From Saccharomycodes ludwigii (taxonomy: Eukaryota; Ascomycota; Saccharomycetes; Saccharomycodales; Saccharomycodaceae): a stretch of 64,000 nucleotides of DNA. Below are positions 18,082-28,394 of the stretch, piece after piece. The position numbers and the translations under genes were made by a program. A model generated the notes under the pieces. It saw nothing but the letters and a program-made list of their open reading frames with translations, was not told the DNA's origin and searched no databases. The stretch spans positions 496,001 to 560,000 of the forward strand of contig NC_060203.1 in assembly GCF_020623625.1 (NCBI RefSeq), written 5' to 3'. Positions within the stretch are counted from its first letter, which is position 1. Each line of letters starts with the position of its first letter.

Positions 18082-19224
18082 TCATTCCTTAGACACATAT
18101 AAATTATTCCATGATTCATATTCTAACCTTAAGAAAATCCATAGCCACCTCCTGAAAATTTCTAAAAATTGAAGTAAAAATGGATCCAGCGAAATAGAAA
18201 AAATTAATTGCCAAAACCATACAAATCTTAAAATAAAATCAACAACAATTATTACGCAATATGTTTTATTTGAGAATCTAGTTGAGTTCCTTAACCAGGT
18301 GCTACTGACATTATTATTACTGGTAAAGTTCCATAGTTCTAACCCCCAGTCCATAGTACAATCCCACCAAAAGGAATATATTGCATGTAAAAAAAATACC
18401 CAATCTAGCATCATTTCAATATTATAAGTTTTGTCGATATTGCCTTGATCAATCAAATATACGAGCTTCTTAATAGTTAAAAAAAGAATAGGATAATGAA
18501 TCCCATATTTGATTGCATTGAAAGGTTGGTGTTCTCTAACGCATTGCACAAATCTAATAGTACTAGGAATAACTCCAACAATTAAAGATACAATCGAGAT
18601 AAGCCATTTTTCCATATCATTGGAATATGGCTGGAAAAGGTTTAATAAATTAAACATGGTAAAGTCTACAATTGATTTGCTGTAGCTTGTTAAGGTATCA
18701 CTTACTAAAATGTACAATAATCTTGAAGACCCACTTTCAATATGACAACCCATTATAATTTTTTTTAATACATGTTTCATAAAGTCTGAGGCGTTTATAT
18801 AACAAGTTAAATATAAAATACAAATTATTTGCAGCAATGGAGTTAGATTGATTAAAAATGCGAATGATTCAATGGTGGAATTATAGACTATATCATCAGT
18901 TGTATCAAAATAATGTTTGCTTCTATCAATTAATAGGATAAAAATATAGATTACATGAGTTATTATTACAATTTTGGTGGCCTTCACTAGTGGTTTTCTA
19001 TATCTGGAAATCATATGTGTTGCATCATCGTTAGTACCAGTACTACCCAGTGCAGAATAATCATAGCATAACAAATTATTTAAATTTAATAATTTCTTGT
19101 TTAAAATTTTTAATTGTAAATAAAACATCCATAACCCTATCAAGACCAATGCTGGTAATCTCGATCCTGAAGGGAGTAATAAAGCTAATACACTTTTTTT
19201 GTTATGGTCTACTATATGTGACAT
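18082..19224 (-). CDS. ERD1: ER-retention / Golgi phosphate recycling protein Erd1 (EXS domain)
   Basis: A multi-spanning Golgi membrane protein of the EXS family. In S. cerevisiae Erd1 recycles phosphate from glycosylation by-products and is needed to retain luminal ER proteins and to localise glycosyltransferases. The 380-residue protein (362 in S. cerevisiae) has hydrophobic segments at about 22-40, 85-100, 120-145, 205-225 and others. The EXS signature appears as VFFLHAIYSFWWDCTMDWGLEL followed by NFILRFVWFWQ-type sequence (DFILRFVWFWQ). The gene is convergent with RRP17, as for YDR412W and YDR414C. Confidence 0.9.
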   Translation of the reverse strand: MSHIVDHNKKSVLALLLPSGSRLPALVLIGLWMFYLQLKILNKKLLNLNNLLCYDYSALGSTGTNDDATHMISRYRKPLVKATKIVIITHVIYIFILLIDRSKHYFDTTDDIVYNSTIESFAFLINLTPLLQIICILYLTCYINASDFMKHVLKKIIMGCHIESGSSRLLYILVSDTLTSYSKSIVDFTMFNLLNLFQPYSNDMEKWLISIVSLIVGVIPSTIRFVQCVREHQPFNAIKYGIHYPILFLTIKKLVYLIDQGNIDKTYNIEMMLDWVFFLHAIYSFWWDCTMDWGLELWNFTSNNNVSSTWLRNSTRFSNKTYCVIIVVDFILRFVWFWQLIFSISLDPFLLQFLEIFRRWLWIFLRLEYESWNNLYVSKE

Positions 19225-19661
19225 CTAGATATATATATATATACATATACGACCTTTTCCTTTTTTTTTTTTTTCTTTCTCTTTTTTTGAAACTAAATAG
19301 ATATAATCAATAAAGTAAAGATTTTTCATTTACTAGATTTAAGAATATGGCTAAATATAAACTCGAAACAATCATATCTTATTGTATAATATTATTTATG
19401 GCTGGTCCAGGGCCTTTTTCGGTCTGCTTTCTTTTTTTTTTTTTTCTTTTTTTTTTTGTTGTTGTTGTTGTTATTGTCCGTAGGAAAGATAAACCAAAAG
19501 CCGACCACCCCCGCTCCCCCATTCGCCGCACAACCCGCATCGCTTATACAATAATGGCTTCAGCTGGTCAGGGTAACTACATAGAATTGATTCCTACAAA
19601 CTACACTAATACTAAAATGTCAAAAAGAAAATATTACATCTTCAAGAGAGAGAGAAAAAAA

Positions 19662-19760
19662 ACACATAAGCTCAGATAACTTAGAAAATTAGAATAAATG
19701 GTATAATCACTGGTATATCATGATTAGCATGAAAATTTATCTATTCATCATAGCTCATTA
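19662..19760 (-). ncRNA. Candidate box C/D small nucleolar RNA
   Basis: On the minus strand a box C (ATGATGA, 19745-19751) is followed 69 nt later by a box D (CTGA, 19672-19675). The flanks form a 6-bp terminal stem: ATGAGC (19753-19758) pairs with GCTTAT (19666-19671), including one G-U pair. An internal CTAA then ATGATAT could serve as D' and C'. The guide just upstream of box D (TTCTAAGTTAT) is complementary over about nine bases to AACTTAGAA, which from memory occurs in yeast 25S rRNA. The predicted target nucleotide is not a known methylation site in S. cerevisiae. Pattern only; no family match recognised. Confidence 0.3.
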
Positions 19761-20658
19761 TCTGTCAGTTCGTTCAAGCAATAAGTTAAAAGAAAAAAAA
19801 AATCCTTTTTTTTGATATAGTAGATAACAATAGCAATAATAGTAGTTGTAGCAATGACAATAACAATAATAAAGTATAAAACATTTAAAATAATACGTCA
19901 GAATTTTCAGTGTGTTTGGCATATTGAAGGTCGAATCGTTCATTTTGCGAATCCGTTTGGGGCGACAACGAGTCATCAGTGTATTATCCTCTTTATTGCT
20001 CTAATATCGTTTAATATCTACGTTGCATCTGTCCTTACACAACCCGACAAGCTGCATACTATTATCACTATTTTTCTTCTCTAAGAAATCTATCTCCTCC
20101 AGAATCTACTGATTCTGACAGTAAATACTTTTGAAACACAACAGTAACAATCATAGTTACTAGTTTTACTCATATAATATATCAAATAAAACCAATAACT
20201 TTGATTAAAGGTACTATTAGTGCCTATAACCCTTCCTCTTAACATTTGTTGGTGCTGTATACAGTCTTTGTCATTAGAACAGAGATATTAGAAATCACAA
20301 CCCAAACAAATAAACTAAATTTGAGAACTATCGTATTGAACCAAAGTGTATTAAAAAAAAGGGAATGTTGAGAGTTATGTTCCTTTCTTAAATACTTGAG
20401 ATAATTGTTTCACACTACTGAAACAAAAAAAAAAAAAAAAAAAATAAAAGCGAAAGAAAGAGAAAAGTTTATTTAAAATGAATCAGAAATAATAAAACAA
20501 AAAAACTATTCGACTTAGGGCTTTTTTTTATGTGATAAAAATAAAAGTTTCGTAGCTTTTGCAAATGTTTTCCGTAAGCCGTTACATTCAACTCTCGGAC
20601 AATATTTTAAAAATTTTAATTGGATCTTTCAAATGTTTTTCTATAATAAAAATGTGTG

Positions 20659-20660
<2 letters not shown>

Positions 20661-20693
<33 letters not shown>
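20661..20693. repeat. 33-bp poly(dT) tract
   Basis: Uninterrupted T-run about 190 bp upstream of RML2. Tracts of this length exclude nucleosomes in yeast promoters. Confidence 0.95.
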
Positions 20694-20880
20694 CGAAAAG
20701 TAAAAATTTTAAAACGAAAAAATTTTTTGTAACTTCTAAATATCCTTAATCTATATTTTGTTAATGAAAAAAAAAAAAAAGGAAAAACGACAAAATCTAC
20801 TCAGACCCATTTTTTTTTCTCCTCCTACTGAATAGACCAAAAAACTTAATATCAAACCAGGAGGGAAAATAATAATAACC

Positions 20881-22026
20881 ATGTTGCCATCTATGTTATC
20901 GGTTGTGGCAAAACATGCACAACCATTCACTTTTTCGCAATCAAAACGTTTATTATCAATGTCTATACTCAGGTATCAACAGCAACAACAAAAACCAGAG
21001 CAGCAGCAATTAATTACACCTCAAATTTTAAAGATAGTACCCACTGAAACAGATGTTACTGTGTTAGAACAACAAGATGAATTAATTAAACGTCGCCGGA
21101 AATTATCTAAAGAAGTTACTAATATGAAAAAGTTAAAGCCAGTTTCTCCAGGTTTAAGATGGTATCGTGCACCATACTATCCATATTTATATACTGGCCG
21201 TCCAGTCAGATATTTGACTTTTGCTAAACGTGGTACAGGTGGTAGAAATCATAGCGGTAAGATCACAGTTCGTCATAGAGGTGGTGGTCATAAAAGAAGA
21301 ATTCGTACTGTTGACTTTGGGAGAATGGAAAGTGGCCAACAAATAGTTCAAAGAATTGAATATGACCCAGGTAGATCAGGTCACATTGCCTTATTGAAAC
21401 ATAAGGAAACCGGCGAATTATCGTACATATTAGCTTGTGACGGTTTAAGAGAAGGGGATGTTGTAGAAAGTTTTAGAAAGGGTGTTCCAAATCATTTATT
21501 GAATCTGATGGGCGGTAAAGTGGATCCTGCTATCTTAAGTATTCATACTGCCCAAAGGGGTAATTGTTTACCGATAAGAATGATTCCCGTTGGTGCTATT
21601 GTTCACAATATCGGCACCACGCCTATTGGGCCTGCTAAATTTTGTCGTTCTGCTGGTACTTATGGTCGTATTTTGGCCAAAATTCCTGAGAAATCTAAAG
21701 CTGTTGTCAGATTACAATCTGGCGAGCATAGATACGTTCATCTCGATGCATGTGCCACTATGGGTGTTGTTTCCAACATTGATCATCAAAACAGATCTTT
21801 AGGTAAGGCTGGTAGATCTAGATGGAGAGGAATTAGACCAACTGTCAGAGGTGTCGCTATGAATAAATGTGACCATCCACATGGTGGTGGTAGAGGTAAA
21901 TCTAAGTCAAAGAAATTAACTGTTTCTCCATGGGGTCAATTGGCTAAAGGTTACAAAACTAGAAGAGGTAAACATCAAAATAGAATGAAGGTTAGGGATA
22001 GGCCAAGAGGTAAGGTTAGATCTTAA
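20881..22026 (+). CDS. RML2: Mitochondrial ribosomal protein uL2m (Rml2)
   Basis: Large-subunit mitochondrial ribosomal protein L2 at the peptidyl-transferase region. The N-terminal ~30 residues are a basic, acid-free presequence, followed by a Gln-rich stretch ([12 protein letters not shown]). The two L2 domains are clear: an OB-fold part ([21 protein letters not shown]) and the SH3-like C-terminal part with [15 protein letters not shown], the conserved loop carrying the functionally critical histidine. The length of 381 compares with 393 in S. cerevisiae. It opens the chromosome-V-type block RML2-VMA8-AFG1-MAK10-RPL12 (YEL050C to YEL054C), present here in inverted but intact order and orientation. 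Confidence 0.96.
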   Translation: MLPSMLSVVAKHAQPFTFSQSKRLLSMSILRYQQQQQKPEQQQLITPQILKIVPTETDVTVLEQQDELIKRRRKLSKEVTNMKKLKPVSPGLRWYRAPYYPYLYTGRPVRYLTFAKRGTGGRNHSGKITVRHRGGGHKRRIRTVDFGRMESGQQIVQRIEYDPGRSGHIALLKHKETGELSYILACDGLREGDVVESFRKGVPNHLLNLMGGKVDPAILSIHTAQRGNCLPIRMIPVGAIVHNIGTTPIGPAKFCRSAGTYGRILAKIPEKSKAVVRLQSGEHRYVHLDACATMGVVSNIDHQNRSLGKAGRSRWRGIRPTVRGVAMNKCDHPHGGGRGKSKSKKLTVSPWGQLAKGYKTRRGKHQNRMKVRDRPRGKVRS

Positions 22027-22306
22027 TAATTGAATGACCTGAAATTTTCTTTGTTTTTTTTTTCCCTTTTTCCTTCTTCCCTTTCCTCTCTCTACTTTAA
22101 TTTAATTTAATTTACCTTTTTTTTTGGAAAAAAAAAAAAAAAAAAAAAAAATTAAGATAAAGCTTTTCTTTGTTTATAATGGAAGGTATAGCCAATTTAA
22201 TATTATATAAAAAAAATCTTGTATATATATATATGTATATGTATATGTAAAAAAAAATGCACATATAATAAAGCAAAAATAAAATTAAACGTAAAATGTA
22301 CTATTA
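22027..22306. other. Convergent gap RML2 / M28 peptidase
   Basis: 280 bp holding the two 3' ends, with T-runs, a 24-A run (about 22127-22150) and a TATATA tract. No gene. Confidence 0.5.
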
Positions 22307-22620
22307 TTAAAAATTTTCAAAATTTCCCAATTCTAAAATATAACACAAAGATAATTTGGTAAATTCTGTTAAATGATTGAAATTAAGTCTGTCTATAGTA
22401 TCCATATTAGTGTGGGTATATTTATTATCTTCATCCAATACAGACTCTGCAACAAATGCAGATGGAACACCATTTTTAAAAGCACTTGCATGATCACTAC
22501 AAGCATACCCGCACTCGTTATCTAGATATGGAATAGCTAAATATGTAGTAATACATTTACGAATAAAAGCTGTTAATTTATCTGAAACATAATCTGTAAC
22601 TATACCAATATGTTCATTCC

Positions 22621-22657
<37 letters not shown>

Positions 22658-23602
22658 GTTATTGTTATTGTTATTGGTGTTCGTGTTGGAATAACCTATT
22701 TGATCTAATTGCAACATGGCTACAACATTTTCCGTTTCCTTATTTAATCGTTTGTTTGTAAACACATCTTGTGAACCCAATAATCCACCTTCCTCAGCAC
22801 TATAAAAATGAAACTCAATGCTATTTTTCAAGGTAATATAAGTGTCATCAGTATCTTGTGTATATAGTGTTTGCAATAAAATCCTTAATGTTTCTAAACT
22901 AACGGCTGTACCTGACGCATTATCATCAGCACCTGGAGCAGGTAACATGCTTGGTAAAATCAAATTCATACTGTCATGATGAGAACCTAAAACAATGGTG
23001 GTATTTGTACTACCCTTAATCTTGACAATTATGGAGAATTGCGGCCAGCCTTCATGTTTAAATTTCTCCACAGAAATGTTACCATTAGAATCATCATTAT
23101 ATGGAGCAATTAAATTCTGTAAATACTGATATAACCAATCAGCGCTCTCTACTCCATAATGCGATTTATAATATCTTGTATAAAAACTTGATAATTTAGC
23201 AATATTATTATACATGTTGGTTTCGTTAATTTTTGCAAAAATAGGTAGATAATTTTCAACACTTTTTAAATTGGTTGGATAATTATACTCAGGAACTTCA
23301 ATTATATCAGATGCGATCTTTTTAAAAAATAGGTTGTTATTTACATGAGTTAAGTCCATAAATTTCACCCCTCTCCTTTTCATAGAAAGCTTTTCAGCAT
23401 CACTAACCAATTTTGTTTTACCTGGAGATAATTCTAGAAGATTTAAGTTATCATTATCATTTGATAATTGGGGACGGAAAGGTAATTTTGGTATTGGTAT
23501 TCCTATTGATAGTGGTAAAAATGCATTTGTTGGTATAATAAATGTAGTAAGCAATAAGACCCATAAGACATTATACAGGGCTGTGATGTGTGTCATAAGC
23601 AT
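22307..23602 (-). CDS. Secreted/vacuolar M28 zinc aminopeptidase (YDR415C type)
   Basis: A leucine-aminopeptidase-like M28 metallopeptidase. It starts with a hydrophobic signal peptide (about residues 8-28) and a propeptide region. Zinc-ligand motifs of the family are all visible: the GSHHDS pair (His208, Asp210), the bridging Asp226 in GADDNASG, catalytic Glu270 and zinc Glu271 in SAEEGGLLGS, Asp300 in QLDQIGY, and His in SDHASAF near the C-terminus. The length of 431 compares with 374 for S. cerevisiae YDR415C. A run of about 20 Asn interrupts the catalytic domain right after QLDQIGY, probably as a surface-loop insertion. Position between ERD1 and SYF1 matches YDR414C-YDR415C-YDR416W. Confidence 0.93.
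22619..22680. repeat. (TTA/TTG)n triplet tract coding poly-Asn in the peptidase
   Basis: A triplet array on the plus strand reads as AAT/AAC repeats on the coding strand and encodes the Asn run inside the M28 domain. Confidence 0.9.
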
Positions 23603-24179
23603 TTTGTTTTGTTTCTTTTTTTTTTTTTAGTCCCTAACACTAATTATTGTCCTGATTAGTTTCTCTTTCTTATATATTTTAGTTAATAAAACGGAAAAGG
23701 GAAAAGAAAATAAAGAAAAAGAAAAAGAAAAAGGAAAAGAAAATAAAAATTAATAATAGCTAAATAAATAAACGAATTTATGCTTTGTACGAAAAATATT
23801 AAAAAAAAAAAAAAAAAATATGAATGGTAGAAATATTTGTTTCCATTTAGCGCCATTTTACTCTTCCCAAAAACAAATAGAACAACTTTCTTGAAGCAAT
23901 TCTTAGATATCACAGCCAAAGATATTTTTTCAACTTTTTATTCACCATAATTTCAAAAATAAGACTTTAATTCCAAAATAATAGTAACTAACAATATTTA
24001 TTATAAAATTTATTATTATTAAAAGTTATACAGATGTGATATTGTATTCTATATAATAATCATAACACTCATATTATTTTTGTCGCCAACACAAATAAAA
24101 AGAGTAAAGTATGTAAAACCAGTGGTAATTAACAAATATAAAAAGGAGGAAGTCTTCAGTGTCCTAAATTTTTGTTTTA
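23603..24179. other. Intergenic peptidase / VMA8
   Basis: 577 bp upstream of the peptidase gene and downstream of VMA8. It contains a purine-rich GAAAAA-type repeat (about 23692-23750), an A-run (about 23801-23818) and TATT-rich sequence. No gene seen. Confidence 0.5.
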
Positions 24180-25028
24180 CTAAAAAATAACATCATCCTC
24201 TTGTTCAGAAATCAATGGCTTACCATCATTTTTGACCGCTCCTTTCTTATCTCCAGCAGATGCTTCAACAGATTTTCCTTCTTTTGCCTTTTCTTTATCT
24301 TCTTTTATTTCTTCTTCCAATGCTTCCTTTTCCTTTTCATGATCCAAGTGTGATCTTCTCATCTCTTCATCTAATTCTTTTGTTTTTTGTTGTTTTTTTT
24401 CTTGGACTTTTTTCAAACGATAAAATTCTTCTCTATCCAACTCATCTAACTCCGAATTGATATAAGCGATAGTATTCTCTGTCCTAGGAATAATAACATG
24501 TTCAATTGCGTTAACTCTTCTGTTGGTAACTTTAATGACCTCATCTAATATAATAAATGCGGTTTGTAAAGAAGCTAATTCAACCAATGTCTCCACAGCT
24601 TTAGTATAAATTTTAATACATTTGGTAACTTGCATACCACCTTTACCTAAACCAGTCAATTTAAAATCATTGATACTTTCATCTATAAAAGGTTCTAAAT
24701 GTGGTAAAATGACACCACTAACATTTTCCTGACGGGCTTTAACTTGAAACCTTGCCTTATCACTAACATTTTCTTGAACTTGATAAGCAATATTGTCATT
24801 GCCTGTAGCATATTGAACTTCAGCCAAGGAAAAGGCAGCAGTTTGCATGACACGACCCATGGTAGTCTTGGCATCATGAATTCTTTTTGTTATATCACGA
24901 AATCTTTTGGTTAGTGCCTCTGATTTTCTTTTTAAAAGCGAATGTCCTTGATTTGCACCTTTCAACTTTGATTTCATTAACCCTAAGGTCATACGGGTTG
25001 GAAAAACTTGCTCACGATTAGAAGACAT
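24180..25028 (-). CDS. VMA8: V-type ATPase subunit D (Vma8)
   Basis: Central-stalk subunit D of the V1 sector of the vacuolar proton pump. The first 200 residues follow S. cerevisiae Vma8 almost exactly ([59 protein letters not shown]), forming the long antiparallel helical hairpin. The C-terminal tail is charged and longer (282 versus 256 residues) but ends in the same EQEDDVIF. Divergent from SYF1 and tandem with the peptidase. It belongs to the YEL05x series interleaved here with the YDR41x series. Confidence 0.97.
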   Translation of the reverse strand: MSSNREQVFPTRMTLGLMKSKLKGANQGHSLLKRKSEALTKRFRDITKRIHDAKTTMGRVMQTAAFSLAEVQYATGNDNIAYQVQENVSDKARFQVKARQENVSGVILPHLEPFIDESINDFKLTGLGKGGMQVTKCIKIYTKAVETLVELASLQTAFIILDEVIKVTNRRVNAIEHVIIPRTENTIAYINSELDELDREEFYRLKKVQEKKQQKTKELDEEMRRSHLDHEKEKEALEEEIKEDKEKAKEGKSVEASAGDKKGAVKNDGKPLISEQEDDVIF

Positions 25029-25544
25029 TGGTGTATAGTTTTTTGTTGTTGTTTTTTTTTTTTTTTTTTTTTTCCTTCTTCAATAGTATTAGTTTACTTT
25101 TATTTATTTTAATATTGCTTGAAAACTGTTTATATATTCTCATAAAACTTCAAAGTCTATGTTACAAAGTAAATTAAAAGGATGTTATTAAAGATAATTT
25201 TTTTTTTTCTTTTTGCAGCCAAAAAAAAGATTTAATCATTTTACATATATCATTTTTATTTCAGAAATGACCGCAGAGCATTGATTAATTTATTTTCCTT
25301 TACCACCACTTGATAAATGTTCGGGTTAGTTATCAAAAAAAAAATAAAAAGTGTAATTGAATAACAAAGTAACAAAACCAAAGCATATTTCAACTTTTAC
25401 TAAGAGAGTAAAATCCTCCTCTGACAAATGTCTTTTAGATATATACTTGCAACAAACATCTAGTTGACTCGTTCATTTTAAAAAAGAGAAAAAAACAAAA
25501 TTTGATCAACAACAAAATAATAATCGATTTAAAGAAATATTATT
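25029..25544. promoter_or_regulatory. Divergent VMA8 / SYF1 promoter region
   Basis: 516 bp with T-runs adjacent to VMA8 (about 25052-25073) and AT-rich sequence. No specific motif is claimed. Confidence 0.5.
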
Positions 25545-28217
25545 ATGGATGAGTTAGCTAAATACATCACATCTGATGCAGATATCGCATTTGAATATGA
25601 GCTTTTTGAACATCCAAATGATGAGTTAATATGGAAAAGATATTTGAATCATATTAAGAAAGAATATGAAGGTCCTGAGCTTAATAACACCAACAGAGTA
25701 GCATTCATTTATGAAAGATTCCTAAACAATGTCTCAAATAAAATAGAATTATGGTTAGAATACATAGCTTTCTTGAAAAATATAGAACCTTTGGGCTCTC
25801 CCAAACTTTTGAACATTTTCCAATTGGCATTATCTAAACTAACTCGTGATAACGTAGAAAAAAAAATAACTTTATGGATAAATTATTTGAATTATCTTTT
25901 TGAAGCGGATAATCTACAGTTGTTTGATAAAGAATTCACCAAATGTATGAGGAGTTTACCTCTTGATAGACATGTAGAAATATGGGAATGTACTGTATTA
26001 ACATATATCAAAAATAAATATCAAGACTCTATATTATATTTTGATCAAAATGATGAGGTAACCAACCATGAATTTAGTCTAGAACAAGAAGAGGAAAAAG
26101 AAAAAGAGGAAGAAACATACGGGGAAGACCCTAACGAACTATACTATATAGGAAAGATGCTAGGGATACCGGTTGAAATGGAAGAAGAAATAATTCCAGA
26201 TAATTGGTCTGCACTTTATTTGTTTAGATATGCCATTTTAATTAAAAATAAAATCGATTCGCATACAGACCTAGAAAAAATCTACAAAGTTTTAAGGTTC
26301 ACTAATGATTTTGAGATCATAAAAGATTTCTTGCAAGAATTTATATTTCCGTGGAAAAGACCAGATGTGTTGTACTACAAATATCTTGATTGTTTGATGA
26401 ATTTGTTAGGCACAGATGCTTCACCAGATGTCATTGATTTTGAAAAAAAAATTAAGGAGGCTTTGGAACAATACCCTTCATCAGATTGGATTTTTGTGAA
26501 GTTATTGGCTAGGTTTTATATTAGAGCGGGTACTTATAATCATTTTGTCGGCTTCATTGATTCTATATTGTCAATTGTAGGCGGAAGCAATGGAAGTAGA
26601 ACTTTGAAATGTTTTAATGTAATTTATGAATATTACATCCACGTAGAGGAGAAAATTATAGAAATTTTAATAAACATCAAAGAAGATGATTGGAAAGAAA
26701 GTATACGGGAAAAAATATCGACACATTTCCAGAAATTAGAAAAGCTAATAAACGAATATGCTTTGAAACTAAATTCATTTAAATTAAAAGATGATATTAA
26801 TAATATATCTTTATGGACAAGTAGAGTTAAACTGGGCAATAATATTGCTGAAAAACAAAAGTTTTACGAAGAGGCTATGTTGGCAATAAACCCATGGAAA
26901 ATTAAAATAAAGGGAGAATTAGGACATTTTTTGTGCGAATATTCAAGGATTTTTGAAAATTCTTTGGAATCATTCAGAGAGGCAATGAATACCTTGGTCA
27001 AAATACCTTTCAGATACATTGATGATCTGGAACTTCTTTACATAAAGTGGGCTAATCTGGAAATAAAATATGGTGAAATGAATAACGCCATTAAAGTGGT
27101 TAAGTATGCTTTAAAATACCCAGAAGATTTTGAGAAATACTCAAGTAATTCAGAGACTTTATTAAATAGATATTATAACGTACGAGATAATGGTGAAAAT
27201 AGTGGCGATGAAAAGGTTCCTGCACAGGTTATCTTACCTATAAGATCTTTTAAATTATGGGATTTTTTGTTAAAATTAGAACTTGCGTTTCAATACACAG
27301 AGCAGCAAGAAATTATAGAAATTTTTGAAGCAATGATTAAAATGAAAGTGGCCAAGCCCATAACATTTGTAATGTATTCCGACTATTTATCCAATCTCAG
27401 CGATAACAATCAAGAGTTATTTGCGAATGTGGTTAGAAAAGTTTACGAAAGAGCCATTTCACATTTTAATGGGTCATCTGTAGTTTTGCAACAAATGTAT
27501 GAAATCTATTTGGATTCTGCATTGAAAAATTATAAGTACATGCAGAACACTAACGATAGAGAACTTTTAAGAGAATTATTTGACGATATATTTACAAATT
27601 TGTCTTTAAAACATCATCTAGATTGCTCCAACTTTTATTTAAAAAATGGGGAAGTTGAAACTACGTTAGGGAATTTCCATTTTGCGTTTGAAAATGTATA
27701 TCTGAAAGGGATTAAAGATAACCATGTCTCAATAGATAATAAAATCACATTGTGGAATCATTTATTGAAGTTGTCTAAATCACACCTAAGTCTTGATATT
27801 ACAAGGAGCCTATATGAAGAATGTTTATTATCTATTCCGAATTCCAAATGTGCAGATTTTATTATCGATTTTGCAAAGTTAGAAATTGCTGTAAATGAAT
27901 TTACTAGGGCAAGAGCCATTTTGAAGTATGGTGTTCAGTTGGCTTCTGTTTTGACCTTTGCAAAAGTGTGGGATTTTTGGAGGGAATTTGAGTTAGATCA
28001 TGGTGATAGAAACACTTTTAAAGACATTTTAAAATTAAAAAGATCTACAGAAGAGAAATTTGTTATTGAAACAGAAAAAATTTCAAATATGGGTGATAAC
28101 ATTCAATTTGTGTCTTCAGGAACAGTTGGTGGTAATGCACCATCTTCAAATAAAAAGGATAAAACACACACTTCACCATCATCATTAACAAATAACGAAA
28201 TTGAATTGGAGCTTTGA
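25545..28217 (+). CDS. SYF1: Pre-mRNA splicing factor Syf1 (NTC90)
   Basis: A scaffold protein of the Prp19 (NTC) complex required for spliceosome activation. The 890-residue protein (859 in S. cerevisiae) is built of HAT (half-TPR) repeats: recurrent W-x2-Y and aromatic/acidic patterns such as ELIWKRYLNHI, IELWLEYIAFL, ITLWINYLNYL and VWDFWREFEL span nearly the whole length. An acidic insert (EEEKEKEEETYGED) interrupts near residue 185. The C-terminus (about 850-890) is a disordered tail. Position between the M28 peptidase and the chromosome-V-type AFG1 matches YDR416W. The spliceosome is retained although I saw no intron in any gene of this window. Confidence 0.93.
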   Translation: MDELAKYITSDADIAFEYELFEHPNDELIWKRYLNHIKKEYEGPELNNTNRVAFIYERFLNNVSNKIELWLEYIAFLKNIEPLGSPKLLNIFQLALSKLTRDNVEKKITLWINYLNYLFEADNLQLFDKEFTKCMRSLPLDRHVEIWECTVLTYIKNKYQDSILYFDQNDEVTNHEFSLEQEEEKEKEEETYGEDPNELYYIGKMLGIPVEMEEEIIPDNWSALYLFRYAILIKNKIDSHTDLEKIYKVLRFTNDFEIIKDFLQEFIFPWKRPDVLYYKYLDCLMNLLGTDASPDVIDFEKKIKEALEQYPSSDWIFVKLLARFYIRAGTYNHFVGFIDSILSIVGGSNGSRTLKCFNVIYEYYIHVEEKIIEILINIKEDDWKESIREKISTHFQKLEKLINEYALKLNSFKLKDDINNISLWTSRVKLGNNIAEKQKFYEEAMLAINPWKIKIKGELGHFLCEYSRIFENSLESFREAMNTLVKIPFRYIDDLELLYIKWANLEIKYGEMNNAIKVVKYALKYPEDFEKYSSNSETLLNRYYNVRDNGENSGDEKVPAQVILPIRSFKLWDFLLKLELAFQYTEQQEIIEIFEAMIKMKVAKPITFVMYSDYLSNLSDNNQELFANVVRKVYERAISHFNGSSVVLQQMYEIYLDSALKNYKYMQNTNDRELLRELFDDIFTNLSLKHHLDCSNFYLKNGEVETTLGNFHFAFENVYLKGIKDNHVSIDNKITLWNHLLKLSKSHLSLDITRSLYEECLLSIPNSKCADFIIDFAKLEIAVNEFTRARAILKYGVQLASVLTFAKVWDFWREFELDHGDRNTFKDILKLKRSTEEKFVIETEKISNMGDNIQFVSSGTVGGNAPSSNKKDKTHTSPSSLTNNEIELEL

Positions 28218-28343
28218 ACATGAGCTAAATGTTTTTATCAACTATTTACAAAACAAAAGCTATATATTCTTTTAGCATACATATGAAATCCATAAACGAC
28301 ATACCACTTAATATGTAGACAAAAGGGGGTGGGGGAAAGAAAG

Positions 28344-28376
<33 letters not shown>

Positions 28377-28394
28377 ATAAGTAATACATAAAAT

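Larger units (their letters stand above)
19225..20880. promoter_or_regulatory. Long divergent ERD1 / RML2 intergenic region
   Basis: 1,656 bp between two start codons, one of the longer gaps. It holds a GC-rich patch at 19501-19543, a candidate box C/D RNA on the minus strand (about 19662-19760), A-runs near 20428-20445 and a 33-T run at 20661-20693. The reading frames inside it (19347-19679 and others) are short, begin in low-complexity Phe and lack family likeness, so I do not call them genes. Confidence 0.5.

Noticed and set aside
19347-19679. 110-residue plus-strand open frame in the ERD1/RML2 gap
   Set aside because: It is a low-complexity Phe/Val stretch coded by T-runs followed by basic sequence, with no family likeness; it overlaps the GC-rich patch and the RNA candidate.
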